64,000 bases of DNA from Tetradesmus obliquus (Eukaryota > Chlorophyta > Chlorophyceae > Sphaeropleales > Scenedesmaceae), in contig CP126199.1 of assembly GCA_030272155.1 (NCBI GenBank), positions 1,240,001-1,304,000 on the forward strand, written 5' to 3'. Position 1 is the first letter of the stretch. Each line of letters begins with the position of its first letter. The position numbers were made by a program, and so were the translations under genes. Shown piece after piece: positions 23,701 to 35,072 of the stretch. Under the pieces are notes generated by a model. It did no database searches. It was not told the DNA's origin and saw nothing but the letters and a program-made list of their open reading frames with translations.

Positions 23701-25630
23701 TCTGCTGCCTGCTGCAGCTGCTGCAGGACGCTGGCGGGCCGATTTGTGCGCTGCTGCTGCAGCACTCCCAGGTGCTCCTGCTGGCGGGCGAGCTGCTGCT
23801 GCCGCTGCGCTGCAAGCTGCTGCTGCAGCTGGTACGACTGGATCTGCTGTGCCTGCAGGGCATGGCCCTTTGCAGCAGCAGGACCCTTGCCGTGGTTGCG
23901 GCGCTTGCTGGTGCCTAGCGCAGCGAGCAGCGCATCCTCTTCCTCCTCTGCTTCTACTGCCTTGGCAGTGCGCACCTGCAGGACAGGCAAGCAGCAGGGG
24001 CAGCAGCAGCATTGATAGCTCAGAAACAGCAACCAAACCAGAGGGATGGGAAGGCGCACACGCGACAGTTGAAAGGACATCATTTCTAGGAGCGATTTGA
24101 TTGTGTGATGCAAGCAAACAACTGCAACTTCCTGCAAGCAGCAGCAGAATCTTGACTCATGCTTTCTTTACCCAAACATGAGGCACACACAACACCCACC
24201 CACAACAACACACCCAACGTCCAGCAAGCAGCGCTCACCCGCTTGCGCTGACTACGCTTGCCGGCGTTCGAATCCTCCTGTTGCTGCTGCTGCTGCCTGC
24301 TCTTGCTGTCGCTGCTTGCACGGCCCAGCAGCAGCTCTGCAGCCCCCAGCGCATACATAGCCGGCTCATCACTCCAGTCCATGCCATCTTGCTGCTGCGA
24401 CTGCTGCTGCTGCCTGTCGCTGCTGCCCCAATCTCCACTGAGGCCTGCAGTGAGCCGCTGGAAGGCTTGAGAAGCAGGCTTAGGCGGCTTACTCGCTTGC
24501 CGAGCAACGCCGCCGCTGCTGCCGCTTGCAGGAGGCAGCAGCATGTTGTCGTAGAGGTAGTCGAGCGAGTGCGGCTGCGGCTTCGCAGCTGCCTGCTTCG
24601 CGCGCTGCTGCTGCTGCGCCTGCTGCTTGCTGTCCTGCAAGAGGGCCTGCTCTAGGATCTGTGACAGTGGGTCTGTTGCAGATGCCAGGTCAGCAGCATC
24701 ACCCAGCAGCTCTGCGCCAGAGGGGAAGATGGCACCCCTTCCTGAAAGCGCAGCCGCTGCTGCGCGCGCAGAGCTGGACCCGCCTTCCTTGTGTTGGCTA
24801 CTGCTGGCACCACCTGCAGCGCCCCCAGCTGCAGGTGTTGTGCTGCCGCTGCGCTTGCCGCCAGCAGCTGCTGCAGGAGCTGCTGCAGCTCCCCCGCCTG
24901 ACCCAGCCGCGCCCGTTCCTGCAACTGCAGGTGCAGCTGCAGCTGTTGCTTGCTCCCTGCTGGCTTGTGCTGTTCCTGCAGACAGCAGGGTGAGCAGCTT
25001 GCTGCTGGCAACTGTTCCGCTGTTGGGACCTTGGTAGTGTGCTGGCAGCAATTCACTTGCTGTGCTGGTTGCTTTGCTTGCAGCACCAGGAGGCGGCAAG
25101 CGCGGCTCTGGCGACACCTCTGCCATATCTTCTGCTGTAGCATCGTCATCCAGCTGCTCCCCGCTGTTTGTGCTGCTGCTGGGGGCTTTGTTTGAGGGGC
25201 TGCCGGGAGGCATGGCTCGAGGGGAGCCTGGCAAGCTACTGCTGTTGAGGCCAGGGGGTGCCAAGGCGCGACTGCTGGTTGGCAGCGCATGCTGCGCTGA
25301 GGATGCCAGCAAGTTGGCGTTGTTAGCTGGTGCTGGTGTGGGCACCAGCCGCGTCATGCTGCGCGAGTGGACCAGGCCGCCTCCCACGGGCTGTGAGAAG
25401 AATCCTGCAACAGCATCGCTGCCACCTCGCTCGTCCAAGCCACCCCCCAGGGACCCCTGGCCTGGGCTGTGCAGGCCAGGCGCGTGCTGTCCCAGGCCCT
25501 CCAGGCCTTGAGGCATCAGCAGCTGCTGCGTGAAGGAGTAGGAGTGCAGCATGTCCATGCCGTCCATGGCGTTGCCCGTTGGTAGCAGGTCCTCCGCAGA
25601 GGAGCCATCCGCGGTGAGCAGGTCCAACAT
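20749..25630 (-). CDS. Large AP2-domain transcription factor
   Basis: Three exons on the minus strand: 25630-24239, 23975-22551, 22179-20749; about 1,415 aa. The single AP2/ERF DNA-binding domain is split by intron 2: SRFIGVTWRERIQRWE (about 924-939) joins VYVWASSSKRSHYIGAF and AARAYDVAVLWLMGQ, ending RTRLNFPLSDY. Everything else is low-complexity. The N-terminal part is Gly/Ser/Pro-rich with acidic patches. The middle has Gln-rich helix and poly-Ala blocks plus a basic AKKARGKGG region. The C-terminal part has Ala/Gln runs and a final helix (EEYLAAERQHLQQKEAELEALKKQLAAAEA). It should act in the nucleus. The start is uncertain: the frame stays open to an ATG at 25783, and an untranslated first exon may lie further right. 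The 3' end is also uncertain, since GTAAGT overlaps the TAA stop and could be a donor. Confidence 0.82.
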
Positions 25631-28573
25631 TGGCTGCGGTGCTTGCTGGGAAAATGTCTGCTGCTCTGCGGTGCCCTGGCTACATGGCTCGGCAACACAG
25701 GCTGCCAACAAACAAAATCTCCGTGCCCTTGAAGCTTCCTGCGGACCAAACGCGCAGCCAAGCACATTAAGCGGGGCAAGCAAATGTTGGCCATCGCAGC
25801 TTGACGCGCGCCCGATCCAGAGGCAGCTGCTAGTACTCGGCTATAGCCATTGCAACATGTGTGTGCAGTCATAGGGCTGCTGAAGGCCTCATCGGCCTTG
25901 ACCGAGCTTTGCTGCTCTCCTGTGCCAACCAGGAGGCTCACCTGTGGTGCGTCGCCTGTTGCAGCTGGCCGCTGTAATATTTTATTGCTCACAGATAAGC
26001 TGTCGAGGGCCTGCTGCCGGGCAGATCTGCTTGCCTGAAAGAGTGCTCTTGTTCTGAAGAGTGGCGGTGCAGGTGTAGGCGCTGTCGCTGCACCAAAGCA
26101 CGGCAGTCTTTGTACCAACTATCGGTCGCACATCATCAAGTCGGGCGATACCATGGACCATAGCCGAACTCTGGACTCTGGGCTCCTCGGGTTCAAGCCA
26201 TGCAGCCCTGCCGCGCCCTGCCCTGCCTGTTCTGCAAAAGCAATCTTGCCGACTGACCGCTTGTGCCCTGTCTGCCGCAGAAGGGCAGTGGCAGGTGCCA
26301 CGGCAAGCAGCCTGCATAGGCACAGCAGCAGCAGGCTGTTGACAGCTATAAGCCTAGGCTCCGACTGTTTTGGGGCGATGGAAGCGAACTTGTATGCAAT
26401 ATAAGTGCGAAGATAGCCAAGTACACCATTGCAGCACAGCGCTTGCATGGTGAGTCACCGGCTGCACCCGCAAGCAGCAGTGTGTGCACATGCCGGCTTG
26501 GCAGGATGATGTTTCATGCTAGGTGCTGGCAGTCGAAGCGTGCCAGTCAGCATCGTCAAAGCTGGGTGTCTTGGCGAATGAGGACTGCCTGATAGGCAGT
26601 ACATGCTGCGCGGTAGCTGTGGAGCAGCGATTGGAAAATCTGTGTGTAGCATCAGTTGGTTTGGTGCCTCCATGGATCCAGAGTGATTACTGCTCCAGCA
26701 GACCCTGGTGCTATTCCACGTAGCAGTAGCAGTTCGTCGCCATGGTTGTTTCCAACAGCAGCTGTACAGCACGCCTCAGCCAGCGCACAGGCTGTGTTGC
26801 ATGCCTGCAGAGCACGTAGCATGGCTGCAAGGCAGAACCTTGCTGCCCTAGCATGATGCCAAGCAGAACAGCACTCGCACCGTGCGACATATGTGCAGCA
26901 CGCAGCTGCTGGCCTGCAACAGACACACACCCTTGCCCACCAGCGACACACCGACACACACCAACCAGAATGCACACTGTACATTGCCGCGATGAATAAC
27001 GGCAGGCAGCAGCAGCAGCAGCAGCAGCGCTGCCATGCACACACAGTACCTCATCCACAAGAGCGCAAGATGGAAGGCTGCCGTACGCAACCTGCAGGAC
27101 TGCAGCACACATAAATTTTGGGCCCAAGCAGTGCCCTGCACCCATTACATGCGCAGATGGTGCAGCTCCTTAGTCATGCCTTTGCAGCCGACAATACTGC
27201 AACGACAACAACACGCTACACGCCGAGTGAACACACTCGCGTGCAACACATGCAGCGTGGACAGCACAGGGCCAGGTGCAGCACGAACTGAAAGCGCAAA
27301 CACGCCAGGCACACCAGGTACAGCAAAACCAAGACACAGCTGAAGCCCTTACAACACAGCAGACAGCTGAGCAGAGAAACGCAATCAGCTGACTGGGGAC
27401 GACCGGTCCAGCACTGTACTGCATCTGCAGAGCCTTGAACAGCAGCCAGTCAGCAGCTCAGCTGGCTTTGCAAACCCAGCTGCATAGCGCCAATGCTACG
27501 GTTTCCCCCAGCGTCGCTTGCCGCAACAGCAGGGCTGCCACCGCTGCAGCTGCTGCCATGGCAGCAGCACCACAGCCTGTGCTGAGTCACCAGCTCAATG
27601 CCTGGCAGCAGACATGCGTCACCTGACACAACACATAGACACACAACGCCAAAGTCAACGCACACTGACACAACACACGCAGCTGACCGCATGCCTCTGG
27701 GAATGCTGCTGCTGCTGCTTGCGGTGCAATGTACGCTTGAGATGCTCTCTAAGCATGCTGCAGCCGCTGCTGCAGCAGGCGTACATAACAAGCCTGTCTG
27801 GTCAAAGCCCTGGCAAACGGAAACCTACAACCTGCCTTTTCAAACCCAAGCAACACCGATGCAAACCGATGCAAACCAAGAGACGTGGCTGCTGCCAGCT
27901 GATAGTTGATACAGCGTGCACTGCCGTGCACTCACCAACATGCACCCCTGACAAAACAAAACAAACAAAGAAGCCTGCTGAGTAGCAGGCGCCTACAATG
28001 CACCAGCACAAGCTTACCGCACACTGCTGCGCTAGCAGCAGGCAGCACCTTGCGCAAAAACAACACCGCAGACACTGCTCAAAGGTGCTGCTAGATGGAG
28101 TTCTCAGCAGGACCAGCCTACAAGGCACAGCAAACTCGCAACACACGGCTAGTTGGCAACACTGTGCAAACAGCACCAGCAGTGTATGCTGCAGGCTTGG
28201 AGGCGTCTGCGCAGCCTGCAACTGACGCATTGCGGTGGCAGAGCTGCAAGCATGCAGTTGCCGTTCCATTGACAGCAAACAGCGCGTGCCGTGCACAGGC
28301 ACCTGATCGCCGTACACCACGACAGATGCCCAGGACAAGCTGCACCGCACCCGCTATCACATCAAGCCACAGCTGCAGCCTGAACACTTCTGCTGCTGCT
28401 GTTGCTGCTGCTGCAGCAGCCGCGCCACTGCAGGAGACAGCCAAACCTGGCAGCGCGACTGGTTGCTGTCAGAGCTTGGCATGTCCTTTGCCAGCCACTC
28501 GTTGCCATCAGGTCTCACCGCTGCTGCTGCTGCTGCAGCCCAGCAATGCAGGAGAGAGCCAAACCTGGCAGCG
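25631..28573. other. Intergenic stretch between the AP2 and WNK genes
   Basis: This should hold the AP2 promoter and 5' UTR and the WNK 3' UTR. It is rich in CAG/CTG triplets and short CAACACA-type sequence. Frames up to about 180 codons exist but lack conserved blocks and splice-supported partners. A tandem duplication of the WNK 3' end lies at its right border (28430-28612). Confidence 0.4.
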
Positions 28574-28612
28574 CTACTGATTGCTATCTGAGCCTGGCAT
28601 GTCCTTTGCCAG
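28430..28612 (-). repeat. Duplication of the WNK coding 3' end
   Basis: About 75 bases around the WNK stop (plus 28532-28612) recur at 28430-28510: both contain GCCAAACCTGGCAGCG and GGCATGTCCTTTGCCAGCC. The downstream copy lies in the 3' UTR. A CTG run precedes the genic copy. Confidence 0.85.
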
Positions 28613-31600
28613 CCACTCGCGCAGCGCTGCGGCGCAGATCTCTGTGTCTGTGGGGCTGAGCGCAAACTCCTCGCTGATCTCTGCTGCCAGGTTGTCTGCT
28701 GTGTCAACGTCCGGGTCAAACACAAAGTCAATGGTGCGCACCACGGGCGGGTTGGCGCCGTCGGCGCTGCTGTCGTTGACCTGCGGGAGAGTGTAAATCA
28801 GAAGGCAGGAGTGGGACTGTGTGTTGCTGAAGTAACTGAGCAAGCACGTGACTGCAACTTCCCAGGTGATGCGTGCATGGACGCAAGTTGTGCGGAGCTG
28901 TCCTGAGTTAAAGTTGTGCACTGATGTCACCTGCGCGTGGGCTAAGTTCTAGACAGCAACAAGTCTGCCAGCATTGCGCAGCCTCAAGCCCAGCACCTTT
29001 CATATGCAGTCCCACATGCTTGCACTGCCAAAGCTGCCAAGTTCACAGCAGGACCTTCACACTTGGCTCACAGATATTCCCAGTCCTGCCCACGTCCATC
29101 TTGAACAGCCGGAAGTGCATCTTGCCCTCCCGCGCGTTGCCCCAGATTCCACTTCACACCCTGAACTCCGCAAGGCCTACTGTGAACTTTACACCCACAC
29201 ACACCCGATCACTAAAGTTCACACGCACCTGCGTCATGAACAGCCGGAAGTGCATCTTGCCCTCCTGCGCCATGCCTCGGATTCCACCTCCCACTATGAA
29301 CTCCGCAAGGCCTACTGTGAAATTCACACCCACCCACGCCCAGCCACCAATGTTCGCGCTCACCTGCGTCATGAACAGCCGGAAGTGCATCTTGCCCTCC
29401 CGCGCCTTGCCTTGAAACTCAAAGTTGTAGTCCTCCCCCCGCAGCTTGCCGATTGCGATCTGGCCTTCGCCCGCATTGCTGCTGTCGCCGCCCTCGGCCT
29501 CGCCTGCTGCTGCTTCGCTGGGGCCGCCGCCTGCAGTCGGCTCCGGCGGGGGTGCTTTCCGGACCTGCGTTGCAACGCGGTGTGGGGTGCATGCAGAGAA
29601 GTTACAGCAGGAGCAAGTGCGAGTATGATATTGGGAGTGCGCAACAGCTGATAGGCAGAGATAGGGGGTGACGGGATAGCTGCAAACGCTGTATGCAGCA
29701 TGCAGTACGGTGGCCAGGCAGACGCAAATGTGCACAGCAATGTCGGTGTGCTGCACCTGATGCCGCTGGCTTTGACGGTCATGCTGCTGCCACCCGCGCC
29801 CAGCAAGTTGCAAGCCAAACACACATGGTGCATGTGAAGGTAGAATCTTGTGGTGTCACTATTTGTGTCTAATGTTGACGACAAGTTGCTGACAGCTGGG
29901 CTCACCTGCAGGAAAGGATCATCCAGCAGCTGCGATGCTGTGTGCCGCTGCTGCTGGTCACCCACGCAGTTGGCTATGAAGCGAGCCGCCTCTGCATCAG
30001 GCACCTGCACACAGCAACAGAAGAGCAGTCAACAGTCAGGCTGCTGTTGTCAACAGCCACAGGATAGCGTTCATACCCATACGATGGACCCGTGTTATTG
30101 CACGGCGATAGGTAGCTGCAGCCGTTGGTGACCAAGCCAAGCGCACGTTGCTGTCCAGTCCTGATGCAACCCCAGCAGCTGCAAGACTCACTGTGCAGCC
30201 TACACCGTGCCAGCAACATACTCTGCTAAAGTTTCTGCAAAGCCACGCTGCTGCTGCTGCTGCTCCTGCTGAACCCACAGCTCCTGCAGAGCCACACTGC
30301 CCCTGCCAGTCACACACCTGCGTGAGCAGCTGCGGCACCTCCAGGCAGTGCTGCGGGTCCAGCTGCTTCAGCGTCAGCAGCTCCAGCATGCACAGCCCAA
30401 ACGCAAAGATGTCGCCGCGCACGTCCTGCACAGCCACGGAAACAGTGCGCAGACAAACATACAGACATGGCAGCAGGCAGGCAGCAGCCAGCACACACTG
30501 CAGTGAGCAGGGAGGCATGGTGCGGGTGGTGCTCTGCTGTGCATGCGTCCTGCAGGCCACTGGGTGACCTGGCTGAGGCTCTTCATCATCATCAAAACAC
30601 CAGTTCAAGCCATATCGATAACGCCTGGCTGAGGCTGCTGCAGCCGAGGTGTGCTTGAAGGAACAAGCCATGGCATGCAGCGTCCATCTGCATCAGCCAC
30701 CCTGCAAGAGACAGCCTCGCACGACCCGCCAGCCTACACATAGCACTAGAGAACAGCAGTGCAAAAGCTCCGGCCACCTTGAAAGCAAGCACAAAGAACC
30801 ACAAGAACACGCCCACACCTTCTGCATGTCCTCCATCTCTGGCGTGGGGTCCTGCTCGCTCTCCTCCCAGCGCAACGGGATCAGCGTGGCCAGGCCCAGG
30901 TCGCCGATCTTGATCTCGCCGCTGTGGCCGTTCACGTAGATCTTGTCGCAGCGCAAATCTCCATGCACCACCGGCGGCTGCATCGCATGCAGGTACTCCA
31001 GGCCCTTGAGGATCTGGCGCGCCATGCGCTTCACCGCCTGCGGTTTCAATGCAATTTGCATGCATGCAATTTGAATCAAAAAACATGTTTAACACCACAC
31101 CCCCACCTGCGGCCTGGGGCCGCGCCGTGTAAATTGCTGCCCTTGAGGATCTGGCGCGCCATGCGCTTCACCGCCTGCGTAAAGAAATTGCTGCGGCTGC
31201 AACAATATGCCTGTGCAGAAACAACTTTGTTACCTTGTTGGGCGTGGCATGCGCTGCTGCTGCTGCTACTGCTGCCAGCCGATTTGGGAGGTGCTGCGGC
31301 TGCAGACAGTACCCTACTTCTGCCAAAGCTGCTTCACTAAGCCTTTCACTAAGCCCTCAAGCGTTTTGGCTGCTGCGCACGCAGTAGTTGCTGCTGTGTG
31401 CACCAAGCATTGCACACACCTTGAGGTCCAGGTGCTTGTGCAGGTTCCTGTACTGCCGCAGGTTGCCCGAGGTGAACAGCTCCGTGATGAGGTTGATGCA
31501 GTGCCGCTGCTGGTCCTCCCAGCACTCAAAGCACTTGATGATGTTGGGGTGCTCTAGATCAAGCCCCTTTGTCATCTCGCCCACAATCTGCTGCAGCTGC

Positions 31601-32647
31601 TCGTCGCTGAGGTGGTGCGGCTCTGCAGTGATCTTGCTCCATGCGACGTCGATGCCGATTTGCGTGTCAAACGCCTTGTAGATCTGCTTGAAGCGGCCGC
31701 GCCCAACAACCTCGGTGTACCTGCGCACATGCGGCAGCAGCAGCAGAGGCGGCAGCAGCGGCAGTGGCGACGGCAGTGCGGTGAGGGGGAGTGTTGCTGC
31801 ACGGCGTGTGCACTGCAGGTTGCTGGTATGCGTGCCTGGTATACAAGTGTGTTGCGTGGTCGCAACTTTGTGCAAGAGCTGGTGCTGCTTTCCACGATCA
31901 CATGTGCTGTAGCAGCACTGCTCGGAGCAATACATCACCATCGGCTTGCAGCGCCATGCACAGGCCACTGCAATGAGCGCTGCACTGCTGGGCAGAGCAA
32001 CACTGGGCGGCTGTGTGCTGCTCGTTTGCGTATCCGCAGTGGCTGCAGCTGCAGCTGACATCATGCAGCCATGCAGGCACTTGAACTCGGGCAGCTGCTG
32101 ATGTATCTGTCATGGGCATAACAAGCAGCTGTGCTGCTTTGCCTTGCTGTCCACCTGGCACTGAATAACATGTAGGGGCACATGTACGATGTTCTTTCAA
32201 CCACATCTGACACTCAACACAGTAGGTGGCTGCTGTGTCATGTTTATAGTGCAGGCTGGTGGCAAAGAAATCAATAAGCCAGCGAACTGTGCTGTGTGCG
32301 TATGCTGAGAGTGCACCATCAGCAGGCACCAGCAGCTGTGACTGGCGGGTACCCAGCAACACCTGCTGCAACTGCATGCACTGGCGCAGGCGTTGTTTAG
32401 GCCCACTGCTGCTGTAGCTGTTGTAGAAACCTCCTGCACCTGTACATGCATGCTGTGCGGGTGTGCAGCAAATCTTTTAACCATAACAGCTGCTGTTGGG
32501 GCAGCAGCCTGAGGCGCACCGGTAGTAGCGGCCCTCTGGGTCCACTTCAGCAACCTCGTCTTCATCCCCAGTATGTGGGGCATCGTTGGTGTCCGGATCT
32601 GCCACATGGTTGCTGCTGGCGCCTGCACCTGCTGCTCCACCCTCCAT
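28574..32647 (-). CDS. WNK-family kinase with degenerate catalytic loop
   Basis: Seven exons: 32647-32520, 31720-31420, 31037-30819, 30425-30318, 30004-29906, 29564-29364, 28780-28574; 420 aa, phases consistent. The lead-in [19 protein letters not shown] matches plant WNKs. Lys54 sits in the glycine loop, and Ser71 replaces the usual beta-3 Lys (VAWSK), the WNK hallmark. [26 protein letters not shown] and [11 protein letters not shown] are WNK-like. The catalytic loop reads HGDLRCDK (168-175) instead of HRDLKCDN: Asp170 and the DLG Asp are kept, but Arg, Lys and Asn are changed. The activation segment has no APE motif and goes from TPEMEDMQK to [17 protein letters not shown]. Residues about 285-405 form an OSR1/PF2-like regulatory domain ([16 protein letters not shown], then [19 protein letters not shown]). 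It may be a weak kinase or a scaffold pseudokinase, as in NRBP. Not resolved. Confidence 0.85.
29098..29363 (-). repeat. Two downstream partial copies of WNK exon 6
   Basis: The 3' end of exon 6 with its donor, plus intron up to AAGGCCTACTGTGAA, is repeated twice head to tail at about 29221-29363 and 29098-29220. Both carry GCCGGAAGTGCATCTTGCCC. The nearer copy keeps a GTGCGT donor; the farther one has lost the CAG|GTG junction. Confidence 0.88.
31139..31178 (-). repeat. Upstream partial copy of WNK exon 3
   Basis: About 38 bases of the exon 3 start, with a CAG acceptor, are repeated 138 bases upstream in the gene sense (GCGCCATGCGCTTCACCGCC on the plus strand). No donor follows. Confidence 0.85.
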
Positions 32648-35072
32648 TGTGCACCCCCTGCCTGCTGGGCGTCCGCCAAAAGTGTGGGCTCAAGCAACCC
32701 TCCGCAAAAAACCTATCATCTTGTAAGGGCTAAAAGCGCCATAAACGGCCTAGGGTGTTTATGTTCAGTTCGCAACGAGGCAGCGAGCAAGGGGCAGGGC
32801 ACCCCTCGCGTTGATGAGAGTGGCTCCAGTCACCAAATAGTTTTGGTGGTTTTGCAGAGAACGTATTGAAATGATTACAGGTGTCCTGCTGCACACCAGA
32901 CACGCCTGCCCGACTTTTGAACGCACACGATCTGAGGCTGTTTACTGCATGAATGGGTCAATTCCGGTCTGGACGTTCTCGTAGTGCAAGTATCCTGCCA
33001 TTGACACAGTTCAGCCCGCCAGGGGTTTTGGGGAGGGAGGGACCCCTCGATCAAGCGAAATATATGCAAAAACTATGGCGATCATACATTATGTTTTTGA
33101 AATCAAGAGCGTGTCAGCGTAAGGCTTTGGGCTTCTATGCATTCAACCGCCATGCACCTGCCAGTATCAACTGGCAGCTTGCACACCTCGTGTGTTGCTG
33201 GTGCCAGCTTTTGCACTTGTCCTGAATGAAGCTAACAAGATGCCTGACCAGTGCTGGCAGTGATCGCCGCAGCCAGCAATTGATAGCACTGCGTCAGGCT
33301 CTCCTCTGAAGCGCCGCCGCGTTCAATGCAAGTTGCTGCCAGCCAGTTGGTGCCAGCAATCAGATTGCCTGACGAGGTGCTCATACTGTTGCAGGCCTGT
33401 TATCGGTGGCATCAGCACAAATTGAGTGCTTGCATGCCAAAAGGCACGCGTACGGCTTGCTGGCCGCCAGCCTGGCTGAGCCTCATGAGGCTGATCAGCC
33501 ATGATGTAGTACATCCGCATCGATGCGGCATCATGGCAGAATGGTGATGAGGATGCATGTCAGTCTTTCCCCCAAGAAATCTGGCAACAGCTGTAGTCCA
33601 GCTGTACCGTACAGGGGGCCCAGAAGGGGACAGCAAAGGCTCTATGTGATCACGTCATCATGATGACCTGGCGAGACCTGTTGCTGAAAGAGCATGTGGA
33701 AAGCAAATGTTGATAGAAGGTTACGTTGTCAGAGAGCATTGCTGCATCTTGCACGCCATTGACAGTGTGATTGCCAGGCAGTACCACACTGCAGGGCCGC
33801 ACTGCAGTGACGGCACAAATGATGTAATATGATGCCATGACATAACAGAAGGCACAGTAAGTTTGGCGCTTAGCACCAGTTTGCTGTTGCTGCCGCGGCA
33901 AAACCAGCTCCCAGGGCAGCTGCACACATCAACACCACAAGTCACTGTTGCACGGGCGTTGCCGCAGTGTGCATGCGTGCACAGTGTGCATGATGTCAGT
34001 TGCACCGCGCATGCTCGTATGAGGATCCGGGCCTGTATCACCTGCCGACCTCGAGCCCTTCTGCAGCACCCGTGACAAGCCTCACACTTGGAACTGAATG
34101 CCTGATGTGACAATAAGCCCTTTGCCGGAGCCTACAGCGCAGTCACTGGTATGCTGCTGTGTTGTGATGCTGTATGTAGCTCAGCAACTGGCAATATGCA
34201 TCAGTTTGATGTGCTGCCGCTGGAGCCCAGCCTGTCGGGCGGCAAGCATCATCCACATGGCTGTTGCACAGACAGTCAAACACTGTGCCTCCGTCACCAC
34301 GCCAGTTCCCTGGCAATGCTATTGCCAGGATAGTATCCTGCAGGCTGAGGTGGTCAAGCTGGTCCGGAGTCAACCTCAAGGCGCACCTGCAGCCGCGGCT
34401 GCACTTGGATTCACTTGAGTGCATCGCGAGTGTCAGAGGCTGTCCATCTGCCGCCGCCGCTCAAGTCATAGCTCAGCTGCAGGGCAGCTGCAGGTGTGAA
34501 CACACAGCTGGGTTGTGCGCCGCAGCATGCCATCCGGCGGCTTGCAAGCAATCGCTGCTGCAGTGCACAGGCACTACTTCAAAGGCTGCTGGCAACGACC
34601 AACGGCCGACCCGGGCCGTTGCTAGCCACTGAACACTTCAACAAAGGCCTCCTGGCGTGGCAGCTGATCATGGCCTGGCATGCTCAGCTCGTAGCAACCA
34701 CAGTGGCCAGTCAGCACCCAGCAACCACCGGCCACAAGCTGGCATGTGCCAGGCTACCAACGCCAGCACCCAGGCTACATGCCACATCACAAAGAAGGGC
34801 TGCAGCATGCGTTCTGTGCTGCATGCAATCCATGCCGACATCCGGCAGTATGGCAGCCGCATGCGTGCAGTGATAGCTCCCCAACCATATACTACGCTGC
34901 ATTGCCAAGATGTGCGGCTGCATCAGAAACTCAACATGCGCTGCTGGTTTCAGGCCACCGAGCATCCCTCTCTTGCCTCATGAGGCTCAGCTGACAGTAT
35001 GACAATGCATCTGCACAATCGAGTCACTCGATGCCTTTGATACACCAACCTGGCACGATCAAATTGTCAGTC
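32648..35072. other. Intergenic stretch between the WNK and sulfotransferase genes
   Basis: It contains the WNK promoter and the sulfotransferase 3' UTR. Apart from short direct repeats and CAG-rich pieces I see no feature. Frames up to about 130 codons lack protein-like composition or splice partners. Confidence 0.4.

Noticed and set aside
28574..28930. Single-exon small protein starting at 28930
   Set aside because: The upstream part is intron sequence. The conserved piece begins after the acceptor at 28781 and joins the WNK gene in phase.
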